Counted from the stretch's first letter, positions 24,987-34,380 are shown. The stretch: DNA of 64,000 bases from Hyphomicrobiales bacterium (GCA_900469965.1 UBZP01000017.1:372001-436000), one strand, 5' to 3'. Numbers and translations: made by a program. The notes: a model not told the origin generated them from the letters alone.

Positions 24987-26027
24987 CTAGCGGCGGCTGT
25001 ACTGGATGCTGTTGAGGAGGACGGCGAGCACGATGACGGCCCCGGTGAAGACCGTCTGCCAGTAGGACGAGACGCCGATGATGACGAGGCCGTCGGACAG
25101 GAAGCCGATGACGAAGGCGCCGAGCATGGTGCCCTGGATCGTGCCGCGGCCGCCGGTGAGCGCCGCGCCGCCGATGACGACGGCGGCGATCGCCGTCAGC
25201 TCGTAGGTGGTGCCCGCGGTCGGGCCGGCCGAGGTCAGCTGCGAGGAGAGCACCAGGCCGGCGATGGCCGCGCAGATGCCGGAAAGGACGTAGACGGTGA
25301 TCTTCACGCGCTTGACCGGAACGCCCGACAGCTCGGCGGCGCGTTCGTTGCCGCCCGACGCATAGAGCCAGCGGCCGAAGGCGGTGCGGTTCAGGACGAC
25401 GGCGCAGATGATGGCGAGCGCTGCCAGCACCAGCACGCCGATCGGGATGCCGGCCAGGCGGTTGAAGCCCAGCCAGTCGAAGCCGGTGTTGCCGAGCTCG
25501 GGGCGGCCGCTGAGGTTGTTATAGGTCAGGCCGTTGGTCATCAGGAGCGCGACGCCGCGGGCGCAATAGAGGACGCCGAGGGTCGCGACGAAGGCGGGTA
25601 CCCTGAGATAGGCGATCAGCACGCCGTTGACGGCGCCGACGAAGGCGCCGAGCGCGCAGGTCAGGACGACCACGGCCCAGACCGGCGGATAGAGGATCAC
25701 GCCCAGCGGCTCCAGCTGCACGCCCTGCATCAGGAAGCCGGCGACGACGCCGGCGAGACCAAGCGTCGAGCCGACCGACAGGTCGATGCCGCCGTTGAGG
25801 ATGACGAGCAGCATGCCGATCGCCAGCAACCCGAAGATCGCGACGTGCGAGGACATGATCAGGAAGTTCTCGACCGAAAGGTAGTAGGGCGACAGCAGCG
25901 AGAAGACCACGATGATCGCGATCAGCGCGAAAAAGGCGCGTCCTTCCAGGAGCAACTGGACGATGCTCGTCTTGCGCTTGGTGCCGTTCGAGACGGATTT
26001 CTTGTCGGTTGTGCTTGTGACTGACAT
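24987..26027 (-). CDS. eryF: ABC transporter permease (RbsC type), probable EryF
   Basis: 346 residues from the ATG at 26027, preceded by GGAG. It has about nine to ten membrane helices and the branched/ribose-type permease motif (LVILNGGIDLSVGSTLGLAG; GGRGTIQGTMLGAFVIGFL). It forms the homodimeric channel of the polyol importer with the double-domain ATPase 23 bases upstream and the binding protein downstream. The erythritol assignment rests on the locus, not on this sequence alone. Confidence 0.87.
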   Translation of the reverse strand: MSVTSTTDKKSVSNGTKRKTSIVQLLLEGRAFFALIAIIVVFSLLSPYYLSVENFLIMSSHVAIFGLLAIGMLLVILNGGIDLSVGSTLGLAGVVAGFLMQGVQLEPLGVILYPPVWAVVVLTCALGAFVGAVNGVLIAYLRVPAFVATLGVLYCARGVALLMTNGLTYNNLSGRPELGNTGFDWLGFNRLAGIPIGVLVLAALAIICAVVLNRTAFGRWLYASGGNERAAELSGVPVKRVKITVYVLSGICAAIAGLVLSSQLTSAGPTAGTTYELTAIAAVVIGGAALTGGRGTIQGTMLGAFVIGFLSDGLVIIGVSSYWQTVFTGAVIVLAVLLNSIQYSRR

Positions 26028-26050
26028 GATCAGTGCTCCATGATTTCCGT

Positions 26051-27601
26051 CTAGTGAGCGACCACGGCCTCGCCCGAAGCGGCCATGATCTTCTCTTTCG
26101 TGACATTCGACCCGAACTCGGCGGAGATCCGTCCGCGGTGCATGACGATGATGCGGTGGGCGATGCTGAGGCATTCGCCGACCTCGGAGGTGGAATAGAG
26201 GACGGCGAGGCCCTGCCTGGCCCGTTCCGCCAGAAGCTTGAACACCTCGGCCTTGGCGCCGATGTCGATGCCGCGGCTGGGCTCGTCCAGCAGGATCACC
26301 TTCGGATTGGTGGCGAGCATCTTGCCGATGACCACCTTCTGCTGGTTGCCGCCGGAGAGCGATCCGATCGCAGCGCCGCCGCCGTCGGTCTTGATGTGCA
26401 CCTTGCGGATCGCACCATCCACGAGCACGCCTTCGTTGCTGCGCGAGGTGAACAGGCCCCTGGTGAAGCTGCCGATGCTGGCGAGCGAGAGGTTGCGGCC
26501 GACCGTCATCGTCTGGACCAGGCCGTCGCGCTGGCGGTCTTCGGGGACCAGCACCAGGCCGAGCGCGATGCGGTCGGCGATGCTGAGGTGGGAGACGTCC
26601 TCGCCCTCGAGCAGCACCCGGCCGCTCGAGGCCTTGAGGCGACCGGCGACGCATTCGAGGAGTTCGGTGCGCCCCGCACCCATCAGTCCGTAGATGCAGA
26701 CGATCTCGCCGGCCCTGACGTTCAGCGACAGGCGGTCGACGACCGCATAGTCGGCGCCTGCGGGATCGGGCACGGTGAGGCCCTCGACGGCGAGCGCGAC
26801 GTCGCCCATCCGGTGGTCTTCCGGCGGCGAGCCGAGGTCGAAATTGTCGCCCACCATGTTGCGGACGATCCATTCGAGGTCGATGTCCTTGCGCCGGGCG
26901 AAGGCGGTCATGTTGCCGTCGCGCAGCACCACGGCATGGTTGGTGATCTGCAGGGCTTCTTCCAGGTGGTGGGAGATGTAGACGATCGACACGCCCTTGC
27001 TGTTGAGGTCGCGGATCACCTTGAAGAGCACCTCGACTTCCGTGGCGCTCAGCGCCGAGGTCGGCTCGTCCATGATCAGGATGCGCGAATTGACCGACAG
27101 TGCCCGGGCGATCTCGACGATCTGCTGCTGGCCGAGCCGCAGGTCCTCGACCAGCGTCAGCGGATCGATGTCCTCTTCGAGTTCCGCCATCAGCGCGCGG
27201 GTCTGGCGCTCCTCCTCGGCGAAGTCGACGCCGGTCGGCGTGGTGATCTCGCGCCCCATGAAGATGTTGTCGCGCACGTTCATGTTCGGCGCCAGGCTCA
27301 GTTCCTGGTGGATGATCGAGATGCCGCGGTCGCGGGCGTCCGAGGCGGACGAGAAGCTGACCGGCTGGCCGTCGAGGATGATCTCGCCGGAGGAGGGCTG
27401 GACGACGCCGGAGAGGATCTTCATCAGTGTCGACTTGCCGGCACCGTTCTCGCCGAAGAGCGTGGTGACCTGGCCGCGGTGGACGTCGAAATTGACGCCC
27501 TTCAGCGCGTGGACGCTGCCGTAGGACTTGGCGATGTTGCGGGCCGCGAGCACGACCTCGCGCGGATCGTCGACGGAGGGGGAAACCTGGCTCATGCTCA
27601 T
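26051..27601 (-). CDS. eryE: ABC transporter ATPase with two nucleotide-binding domains (RbsA type), probable EryE
   Basis: 516 residues with two ATPase domains. The first has Walker A GENGAGKST, signature LRLGQQQIVEIARAL and Walker B RILIMDEPTSAL. The second has a degenerate Walker A (GLMGAGRTE), signature LSGGNQQKVVIGKML and Walker B VILLDEPSRGID. A degenerate second half is normal in this sugar-importer class. The start overlaps the DUF2291 gene by four bases (ATGA). It energises the RbsC-type permease downstream. Confidence 0.92.
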   Translation of the reverse strand: MSMSQVSPSVDDPREVVLAARNIAKSYGSVHALKGVNFDVHRGQVTTLFGENGAGKSTLMKILSGVVQPSSGEIILDGQPVSFSSASDARDRGISIIHQELSLAPNMNVRDNIFMGREITTPTGVDFAEEERQTRALMAELEEDIDPLTLVEDLRLGQQQIVEIARALSVNSRILIMDEPTSALSATEVEVLFKVIRDLNSKGVSIVYISHHLEEALQITNHAVVLRDGNMTAFARRKDIDLEWIVRNMVGDNFDLGSPPEDHRMGDVALAVEGLTVPDPAGADYAVVDRLSLNVRAGEIVCIYGLMGAGRTELLECVAGRLKASSGRVLLEGEDVSHLSIADRIALGLVLVPEDRQRDGLVQTMTVGRNLSLASIGSFTRGLFTSRSNEGVLVDGAIRKVHIKTDGGGAAIGSLSGGNQQKVVIGKMLATNPKVILLDEPSRGIDIGAKAEVFKLLAERARQGLAVLYSTSEVGECLSIAHRIIVMHRGRISAEFGSNVTKEKIMAASGEAVVAH

Positions 27602-28254
27602 TTCACTTCCAGCTTCACCGGCGTGACCAGCCAGCTCTTCGGGTTGACGAGCTTGAAGACGCCCGTGACCTCCACGGTCTTGCCGGTGAGGTTCTCGACG
27701 TCGATGCCGGCCAGGACGGCCTTCTTCATCTCGTTGTTCAGGGCCGAGCCGGCGTCCTGGTACTCGATCTGGTTCTTGAACTGGCCGAACTCGATCGTGC
27801 CGGTCGCATCGCGCAGGTCCGTGCCGTTCACCGCCGGACCGGTCTGGACGCGAACGACCAGCTCGGCCGGAAGGCCGTCGATCGTCACGGTGTGATAGTT
27901 GGACTTGCGCTCGCCCACGGTCGCCGTGAACGACACGGGAATGACGGGGCCGATGCTGGTGGCCACGCCGTATTTCTCGCCGGCGGCGGTCTTGTCGGCG
28001 GCGATCGCGTTCGCAACCTCGACGGCCGGCGCGGCGCGCTCCTCGACATTGGCCTTCACCTTCGGGAATTCGTCGGCGCCATAGGTCGCCGCCGAAAAGC
28101 CCTGCTGGCGCACATCGTTCTCCGACCCGATCCGGACGACCGTCGTGTCGAGGGCGATGGCGCCCAGCACCACGACGGCGGCCGCGACGCTTGCGAGAAG
28201 CGTCGGCGAGAAGCGCGTCGGTTTGCGGGTGGTTGTCTCGGTCGATGTGCTCAT
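27598..28254 (-). CDS. DUF2291-family membrane-anchored periplasmic protein
   Basis: 218 residues. One N-terminal membrane helix (about residues 17-38, LLASVAAAVVVLGAIALD) is followed by a periplasmic domain of about 180 residues, with strand-rich stretches such as GPVIPVSFTATVGERKSNYH and TGTIEFGQFKNQIEYQDAGS. DUF2291 proteins recur as the first gene of RbsABC-type sugar importers, but their role is undefined. Here the gene heads the operon and overlaps the ATPase gene. A helper role in substrate delivery or complex assembly is a guess. Confidence 0.82.
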   Translation of the reverse strand: MSTSTETTTRKPTRFSPTLLASVAAAVVVLGAIALDTTVVRIGSENDVRQQGFSAATYGADEFPKVKANVEERAAPAVEVANAIAADKTAAGEKYGVATSIGPVIPVSFTATVGERKSNYHTVTIDGLPAELVVRVQTGPAVNGTDLRDATGTIEFGQFKNQIEYQDAGSALNNEMKKAVLAGIDVENLTGKTVEVTGVFKLVNPKSWLVTPVKLEVK

Positions 28255-28520
28255 TTCAGAAGACCTTCATTGGGGAATGCCGACGATCTGCCGCGCGCGG
28301 TCGATACCGAACCGGATGGGCGGATATCGGCCGCGGCGGCATGCAGGCCGGGCAATGTCAGGACAAGCGGCTGAGGGCAGCGCAAGCGACGCTGCTGCCG
28401 GCGGGGGCCCGGATGATGGCGATGGACATGGAACTGCCTCCTCCTGTGATTGCGGGCGCGTTGCTTCCTCCACTCGCCCGACAGTCGGCCGCGACGCGGC
28501 CTCCCGGTTCGGCAACAGGT

Positions 28521-28539
28521 GATATCGATATGATATCAA
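28521..28539. promoter_or_regulatory. Operator dyad TGATATC-N5-GATATCA facing the importer operon
   Basis: A perfect inverted repeat (28521-28527 and 28533-28539) with a 5-base centre. Reading on the minus strand, TTGATGG lies upstream of it at a distance suited to a promoter overlapping the dyad. It matches the second dyad at 28906-28924 in arm sequence and spacing, which suggests one regulator, most likely EryD. Confidence 0.7.
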
Positions 28540-28905
28540 TGCCGCCATCAATGTTAAAATCTACCGAGTCAAAGACCCGCCCCATATCAGGCGTCCTCTG
28601 TTGCTCCGATCCCGTCAGCGGCTCTTGCGGTGCAGCGAAATGTGCATCCGCAGCACGTATTTCCTGTCGCAGTCCCGTTCCGCATCCGCCCGACAGGGCG
28701 CTCTTCATATGCGGACGATGCATGCAACATATTGAAAGTACGTACCTATCGCCTCGTAACGCGTGCGTCTTGTCCTTCCCTGGTTCGCAGTCCCGTAGCC
28801 AGCCTGCTCCCGATCCGGCGCCGCGGCAGGGATTGCCTCTGCCGGAAACTGAGATCCATCTTATATGAAAAAAATTACGGCGCCAGCAAAATATTACGTT
28901 GATGG

Positions 28906-28924
28906 TGATATCTTTGTGATATAA
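28906..28924. promoter_or_regulatory. Operator dyad TGATATC-N5-GATATAA facing eryA
   Basis: It has the same architecture as the dyad at 28521, with one mismatch in the right arm. TTGATGG directly precedes and overlaps it on the plus strand, and TATAAG ends it, so it sits inside the presumed eryA promoter where a bound repressor would block RNA polymerase. Confidence 0.68.
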
Positions 28925-29055
28925 GAAAGTGGCCGACGAAAATGTCGACATGCCTTCGGGCTCCGACCGAGGGAGGTGCGCGGGACGGGCGCATCGACGC
29001 TGAATGCGCCCTGCGCCTGCCGTCCGGCGGGCGAGCGGGCAGGGAGGACTTGACC

Positions 29056-29124
29056 ATGAACCTGACGAGCGCCTGCGCGCCCTCATCCGATCCCTGCGCC
29101 GGGAGGGGGCTTCTCCATGGCTGA
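29056..29124 (+). CDS. Possible 22-codon leader peptide overlapping the eryA start
   Basis: A short frame beginning MNLTSACAPSSD has GGAGGA 7 bases before its ATG, a better ribosome site than many real genes here. Its stop TGA lies inside the eryA coding start (ATG 29117), so translation of the two would be coupled. It contains two cysteines and no obvious attenuator run of one amino acid. It may be a real leader peptide or a chance frame; nothing else supports it. Confidence 0.3.
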   Translation: MNLTSACAPSSDPCAGRGLLHG

Positions 29125-30667
29125 GGGCAGCCGGGTGATCATCGGGATCGATGCCGGGACATCGGTCATCAAGGCGGTCGCCTTCGAGACCGGCGGCAGG
29201 CAGCTCGCCGTGGCATCGGCCCGCAACAACTATTCCATGGCCGACGACGGTGCGGCCACGCAGTCGCTGGCCCAGACCTGGCAGGACTGCCTGACGGCGC
29301 TCCGCGGGCTCGGCGAGAAGGTTCCCGACCTGGCGCGGCGGACGGCCGCCATCGCCGTGACCGGCCAGGGCGACGGTACGTGGCTCGTCGGCGCCGGCAA
29401 CGCGCCGGTGGGCGACGCCTGGCTGTGGCTGGACGCGCGCGCGGCGCCGACGGTGCGCACGCTCGCCGCGGGTCCCCTCAACCGCGCGCGTTTCGAGGCG
29501 ACCGGCACCGGCCTCAACACCTGCCAGCAGGGCACGCAGCTGGCCCACATGGATCGCCACGCACCCGAACTCATCGGCCGCGCCGAGGTGGCGCTGCACT
29601 GCAAGGACTGGCTCTATCTCAACCTGACCGGCATCCGCGCCACAGATCCCTCCGAGGCGAGCTTCACCTTCGGCAATTTCCGCACGCGGCGCTACGACGA
29701 CACCGTCATCGAGGCGCTCGGCCTTCGCCACCGGCGTTCGCTCCTGCCGGAGATCATCGACGGGACGGAGACGACGCATCCGCTGACGGCCGCCGCCGCG
29801 GAAGCCTCGGGGCTCCTCGCCGGAACGCCGGTGTGCCTCGGCTATGTCGACATGGTGATGACGGCTCTCGGCGCCGGCGTGCGCTCGGGCGGCGAGAACG
29901 CCGCCTGTTCGACGATCGGTTCGACCGGCGTGCACATGCGCGCCAAGGCGGTGGCGGACGTGCAGCTGAATGCCGAAGGCACAGGCTACGTCATCGCGCT
30001 GCCGATCCCGGGCATCGTCACCCAGGTGCAGACGAACATGAGCGCCACCATCAACATCGACTGGGTGCTGCAGCTCGCCGCCGACCTGATCTCGGAGGGC
30101 GGTCGCCCGACCAGCCTGTCCGATCTCATCCCGCGCATCGACGACTGGTTCGGCGCCAGCACCCCCGGATCGGTGCTCTACCACCCCTATATCTCCGAGG
30201 CCGGCGAGCGGGGCCCCTTCGTCAATGCCGATGCGCGGGCGGGTTTCATCGGCCTGTCCACCCGTCACCGCTTCGCCGATCTGGTGCGCGCCGTGGTCGA
30301 GGGCCTCGGGCTTGCGACCCGCGATTGCTATGCGGCGATGGGCGACATGCCGGGCGAACTGCGGCTGACCGGCGGGGCTGCGCGCTCGGCTGCCCTGCGC
30401 AGCGTGCTGTCGGCCTCCGTCAACGCGCCGCTCTGCGTCTCCGAGCGGGAAGAGGCGGGCGCGGCCGGCGTGGCGATGATGGCTGCCGTCGCCATCGGCG
30501 CCTACCGGTCGATGGACGATTGCATCGCCGAATGGGTGACGCCGCTCCTCGGACGTCCGGAGCCGCCGGATCCGGAGCAGGCAAACCGCATCGATCACCT
30601 CTACGGCGCCTACCGCCAGGCCCGGTCCGGACTGGTTCCGGTCTGGGACGCGCTGGCGGGACGGTAG
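29117..30667 (+). CDS. eryA: Erythritol kinase
   Basis: 516 residues, close to the Brucella/Rhizobium EryA length of about 519. It is an FGGY kinase with N-terminal ATPase fold IIGIDAGTSVIKAVAFETGG, sugar-side segment VTGQGDGTWLVGAGNAPVGD and C-terminal ELRLTGGAARSAALRSVL. It phosphorylates erythritol to L-erythritol 4-phosphate, the first step of the pathway. The ATG follows GGGAGGGGG. The identification rests on the gene set eryA-eryB-eryC-eryD-tpiA2-rpiB in the order known from Brucella and rhizobia, combined with length and family. Confidence 0.9.
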   Translation: MAEGSRVIIGIDAGTSVIKAVAFETGGRQLAVASARNNYSMADDGAATQSLAQTWQDCLTALRGLGEKVPDLARRTAAIAVTGQGDGTWLVGAGNAPVGDAWLWLDARAAPTVRTLAAGPLNRARFEATGTGLNTCQQGTQLAHMDRHAPELIGRAEVALHCKDWLYLNLTGIRATDPSEASFTFGNFRTRRYDDTVIEALGLRHRRSLLPEIIDGTETTHPLTAAAAEASGLLAGTPVCLGYVDMVMTALGAGVRSGGENAACSTIGSTGVHMRAKAVADVQLNAEGTGYVIALPIPGIVTQVQTNMSATINIDWVLQLAADLISEGGRPTSLSDLIPRIDDWFGASTPGSVLYHPYISEAGERGPFVNADARAGFIGLSTRHRFADLVRAVVEGLGLATRDCYAAMGDMPGELRLTGGAARSAALRSVLSASVNAPLCVSEREEAGAAGVAMMAAVAIGAYRSMDDCIAEWVTPLLGRPEPPDPEQANRIDHLYGAYRQARSGLVPVWDALAGR

Positions 30668-30726
30668 CCATCGGGCCGTCGCCCGGAACGACACGGGGTG
30701 CCGGACGGCATCCGAAGGAGCAGAAA

Positions 30727-32238
30727 ATGGCAGAGAACAACACTTTCGATCTGGTCGTCATCGGCGGCGGCATCAACGGCGCCGGGATCGCCCGCGACGC
30801 GGCCGGTCGCGGCCTGTCGGTCCTCCTCTGCGAAAAGGACGACCTGGCGGAGGGCACGTCGTCGCGCTCCGGCAAGCTCGTCCACGGCGGCCTGCGCTAT
30901 CTCGAATACTACGAGTTCCGCCTCGTCCGCGAGGCGCTGATCGAGCGCGAGGTGCTGTTGAACTCGGCGAGCCACATCATCTGGCCGATGCGCTTCGTGT
31001 TGCCGCACAGTCCCAACGACCGCCCGGCCTGGCTGGTCCGGCTCGGCCTGTTCCTCTACGACCACCTCGGCGGCCGCAAGCGCCTGCCCGGCACCCGCAC
31101 CCTCGATCTTGCACGCGATCCCGAAGGCGCGCCGATCCTCGACCAGTACACCAAGGGCTTCGAGTATTCGGACTGCTGGGTGGACGACGCCCGCCTGGTC
31201 GTGCTCAACGCGCTCGACGCCGCCGAGAAGGGGGCCACCGTGCTCACCCGCACGGCCTGTTTCAGCGCCAAGCGCGACGGCGGCGCCTGGACCGTGCAGC
31301 TGCGCGACCAGGCGACGGGCGAGGTCCGCACCGTCCGCGCGAAGGCCGTCGTCAATGCGGCCGGCCCCTGGGTCAACGACGTCGTCGGCCGCGTCGCCGG
31401 CTCCAACAGCCGTCGCAACGTCCGCCTCGTCAAGGGCAGCCACATCATCGTGCCGAAGTTCTGGAGCGGGCAGCAGGCCTATCTCGTCCAGAACCACGAC
31501 AAGCGGGTGATCTTCATCAACCCCTACGAGGGCGACAAGGCGCTGATCGGCACCACCGACATCCCCTATGAGGGGCCGCCGGAAGAGGTGAGGGCCGACG
31601 AGGGCGAGATCGACTACCTGCTGTCCGCCATCAACCGCTACTTCAAGGAGAAGCTGCGCCGCTCCGACGTGCTCGAGAGCTTCTCCGGCGTCCGCCCGCT
31701 GTTCGACGACGGCAAGGGCAATCCCTCCGCCGTCACCCGCGACTACGTGTTCGATCTCGACGAGACCGGCGGCGCGCCGCTGCTCAACGTCTTCGGCGGC
31801 AAGATCACCACCTTCCGCAAGCTGTCCGAGCATGCGCTGCAGCGGCTGGCGAAGTTCTTCCCGCAGATGGGGGCGGACTGGACGGCGTCGGCGACGCTGC
31901 CGGGCGGCGAGATCCCCGACGCCGACTACGTGTCCTTCTCCGAGACGCTGCGCGAGCGCTATCCCTGGATGCCGCGCCGGTTGGTCCATCACTACGGCCG
32001 CCTCTACGGCGCGCGCACCGGCAAGGTGGTCGGCGGCGCGACGTCGCTTGCCGGGCTCGGCCGCCACTTCGGCGCCAGTCTCTACGAGGCCGAGGTCCGC
32101 TATCTGGTCGCCAACGAATGGGCGCGCCGGGCCGAGGACATCCTGGTCCGCCGCACCAAGGAAGGCCTGCACATGAGCGAGCAGCAGAAGGCCGATTTTG
32201 CGGCGTGGTTCGAGGCCGAGATCGCGCAGGCCGCCTAG
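30727..32238 (+). CDS. eryB: Erythritol-phosphate dehydrogenase (GlpD family)
   Basis: 503 residues, matching EryB at about 502. FAD-binding motif VVIGGGINGAGIARDAAGRG is at the N-terminus, GlpD motif SGKLVHGGLRYLEYYEFRLV follows, and the C-terminal GlpD cap is present. It oxidises L-erythritol 4-phosphate to L-3-tetrulose 4-phosphate, passing electrons to the respiratory chain at the inner membrane. The start ATG has AAGGAG upstream. It is clearly distinct from the GlpD-like protein at 19494-21221. Confidence 0.9.
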   Translation: MAENNTFDLVVIGGGINGAGIARDAAGRGLSVLLCEKDDLAEGTSSRSGKLVHGGLRYLEYYEFRLVREALIEREVLLNSASHIIWPMRFVLPHSPNDRPAWLVRLGLFLYDHLGGRKRLPGTRTLDLARDPEGAPILDQYTKGFEYSDCWVDDARLVVLNALDAAEKGATVLTRTACFSAKRDGGAWTVQLRDQATGEVRTVRAKAVVNAAGPWVNDVVGRVAGSNSRRNVRLVKGSHIIVPKFWSGQQAYLVQNHDKRVIFINPYEGDKALIGTTDIPYEGPPEEVRADEGEIDYLLSAINRYFKEKLRRSDVLESFSGVRPLFDDGKGNPSAVTRDYVFDLDETGGAPLLNVFGGKITTFRKLSEHALQRLAKFFPQMGADWTASATLPGGEIPDADYVSFSETLRERYPWMPRRLVHHYGRLYGARTGKVVGGATSLAGLGRHFGASLYEAEVRYLVANEWARRAEDILVRRTKEGLHMSEQQKADFAAWFEAEIAQAA

Positions 32239-32281
32239 GGCCCGCGCCCGACGCCCGCCCGCCGACCGACAGGAGAACCCC

Positions 32282-33214
32282 ATGGCCTTGACGCTTTCGC
32301 TGAACACCAACCCGCTCGTCAACCGGTTCGCCGATCCCGACGACCTGATCGAGACGGTGGCGCGCGACCTCAGGCTGCGCGACCTGCAGCTGACGCACGA
32401 ATTCATCAATCCGAGCTGGCCGGCACCGCTGATCCGCCGGCTGACGCGCCAGATGGATGCCGCCCTGCAGCGCACCGGCGTGCGGGTGACCTCGGGCATG
32501 ACCGGCCCCTATGGCCGGCTCAACCATTTCGGCCATCCGGACCGCGACGTCCGCCGCTACTATGTCGACTGGTTCAAGACCTTCGCCGACATCACTGCCG
32601 ACCTCGGCGGCACATCGGTCGGCACCCAGTTCGCCATCTTCACCTACAAGGACTTCGACGATCCCGCCCGGCGCGAGGAACTGATCAGGATCGCCATCGA
32701 CTGCTGGGCGGAGGTCGCCGAACACGGCAAGGCGGCCGGGCTTTCCTATGTGTTCTGGGAGCCGATGAGCATCGGGCGCGAATTCGGCGAGACGATCGCC
32801 GCATGCCTGCGCCTGCAGGAGCGGCTGAGCGCGGCCGACATGGCGATCCCGATGTGGATGATGGCCGACATCGACCATGGCGACGTGACGTCCGCCGATC
32901 CCGACGACTTCGACCCCTATGCCTGGGCGCGCGCGGTGCCGAAGGTCTCGCCGATCATCCACATCAAGCAGAGCCTGATGGACAAGGGCGGGCATCGCCC
33001 GTTCACCGCGGAGTTCAATGCCAAGGGCCGCATCCAGCCGGAGCCGCTGCTGGCTGCCTTTGCAGAGGGCGGCGCCGTCGATAACGAGATCTGCCTGGAA
33101 CTGTCGTTCAAGGAGCGCGAGCCGAACGACCGCCAGGTGATCGCGCAGATCGCCGAGAGCGTCGCGTTCTGGGCGCCGCACATCGATACCGGCGCGGCCG
33201 GGCTGAAGGTCTAG
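32282..33214 (+). CDS. eryC: Tetrulose-4-phosphate racemase, xylose-isomerase-like TIM barrel
   Basis: 310 residues (Brucella EryC is 309). It is a TIM-barrel sugar isomerase with acidic and histidine ligand positions visible in FWEPMSIGREFGE, MADIDHGDVT, IHIKQS and ICLELSF. EryC was once called a dehydrogenase; biochemistry in Brucella showed it interconverts L- and D-3-tetrulose 4-phosphate. There is no Rossmann motif here, in agreement with that. It is 43 bases downstream of eryB with an AGGAGAA site. Confidence 0.9.
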   Translation: MALTLSLNTNPLVNRFADPDDLIETVARDLRLRDLQLTHEFINPSWPAPLIRRLTRQMDAALQRTGVRVTSGMTGPYGRLNHFGHPDRDVRRYYVDWFKTFADITADLGGTSVGTQFAIFTYKDFDDPARREELIRIAIDCWAEVAEHGKAAGLSYVFWEPMSIGREFGETIAACLRLQERLSAADMAIPMWMMADIDHGDVTSADPDDFDPYAWARAVPKVSPIIHIKQSLMDKGGHRPFTAEFNAKGRIQPEPLLAAFAEGGAVDNEICLELSFKEREPNDRQVIAQIAESVAFWAPHIDTGAAGLKV

Positions 33215-33394
33215 GCGGGCGCGCGCCGCCCGACAGACAACGCGCTTTTTCGGATGCGCCGTTGTTTTTTGATCGACGGGCGGGGCCGAACAATCCTATC
33301 AACCGCTTCGGCGAAGCGGTGCGAGGCCGGGCCCGGAGGGGCGTGGCAGAGCATGGATCTGAGCTTTGGTGGAGAAGGAAGTCGGTAGCGACCC

Positions 33395-34336
33395 ATGACG
33401 GATGCAGACGAATCACTCGCCGTGCGCGCGGCCTGGCTGCACTACGTGGCCGGTATGACCCAGGCGGAGGTTGCCCGCCGGCTCGGCCTGCCGTCGGTGA
33501 AGACGCACCGGATGATCGCGCGCGCCGTGGCGGACGGGGTCGTGAAGGTGACGATCGATGGCGACATCATCGAATGCGTCGACCTGGAGATGAAGCTCGC
33601 CGAACGGTTCGGGCTCGCCACCTGCGAGGTGGCTCCCGATCTCGGCGAAGACGGCATTCCGCTCAGGGCGCTCGGCCAGGCCGGCGCCGGTTTCCTCAAG
33701 CGCGAGATCGAGCGCGGCGAGAACCGGGTGATCGGGCTCGGGCACGGGCGGACGCTGTCGGCGGCCGTGCACCACATGCAGCGGCTGAACGCGAAGGACC
33801 TGCATTTCGTCTCGCTGCTCGGCGGCCTGACGCGCAACTACACGGCCAATCCCTATGACGTGATGCACCGCATCGCCGAGAAGACCGGGACACAGGCCTA
33901 TGTGATGCCGGTGCCGTTCTTTGCCAACACGGCCGACGATCGCGAGGTGCTGCTGGCGCAGCGCGGCGTCCGCGAGGTGTTCGAGATGGCCAACAACACC
34001 GACCTGAAATTCGTCGGCATGGGAACGGTCGATGCCGAGGCGCAGCTCGTCCAGTCGGGCATGATCGAGGCCCGCGAGATCGAGGAGATCGCCGCTGCCG
34101 GCGGCGTCGGCGAAATCCTCGGCTATTTCTTCGACGCCCGCGGCCGCATCCTCGATACCGCGCTGACGGCGCGCACGCTCGCCGCCTCCTTCCCGCGATC
34201 GAAGACGGACCGGCTGGTGGCGCTGGCCGGCGGGCTCGTCAAGGTCAAGGCGATCCGGGCCGTGCTCAACAGCCGCCGCCTGCATGGCCTGATCACGGAC
34301 GAACGCACGGCCCGCGCCCTTCTCGAAACGGAATGA
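33395..34336 (+). CDS. eryD: Erythritol-responsive regulator, SorC/DeoR family
   Basis: 313 residues (Brucella EryD is 316). N-terminal helix-turn-helix MTQAEVARRLGLPSVKTHRM; C-terminal sugar-binding SorC domain with VIGLGHGRTLSAAVHHMQRL and FVSLLGGLTRNYTANPYDV. EryD represses the ery operon and is relieved by erythritol. A gap of 180 bases separates it from eryC, with a small GC hairpin but no obvious operator, so it probably shares the operon transcript. The paired dyads at 28521 and 28906 are its likely targets. Confidence 0.9.
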   Translation: MTDADESLAVRAAWLHYVAGMTQAEVARRLGLPSVKTHRMIARAVADGVVKVTIDGDIIECVDLEMKLAERFGLATCEVAPDLGEDGIPLRALGQAGAGFLKREIERGENRVIGLGHGRTLSAAVHHMQRLNAKDLHFVSLLGGLTRNYTANPYDVMHRIAEKTGTQAYVMPVPFFANTADDREVLLAQRGVREVFEMANNTDLKFVGMGTVDAEAQLVQSGMIEAREIEEIAAAGGVGEILGYFFDARGRILDTALTARTLAASFPRSKTDRLVALAGGLVKVKAIRAVLNSRRLHGLITDERTARALLETE

Positions 34337-34380
34337 GAAACAACCCGGGCGGCGCCGCCGCCTCAACAAGGGACTTGATG

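Larger units (their letters stand above)
28255..29116. promoter_or_regulatory. Divergent control region between the importer operon and eryA
   Basis: 862 bases without a convincing long gene, separating the minus-strand importer operon from the plus-strand ery operon. It contains two matching dyads (28521-28539 and 28906-28924), AT-rich stretches around both, and a TTGATGG element next to each dyad (on the minus strand for the first, on the plus strand for the second) that could serve as -35 boxes. The last 60 bases hold a small leader reading frame. The remaining 350 or so bases between the dyads show no recognisable RNA gene. Confidence 0.6.

Noticed and set aside
28358-30694. 778-codon minus-strand frame across the ery control region and eryA
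   Set aside because: Antisense to a well-supported eryA with no domain. Its extension into the control region reflects codon bias only.
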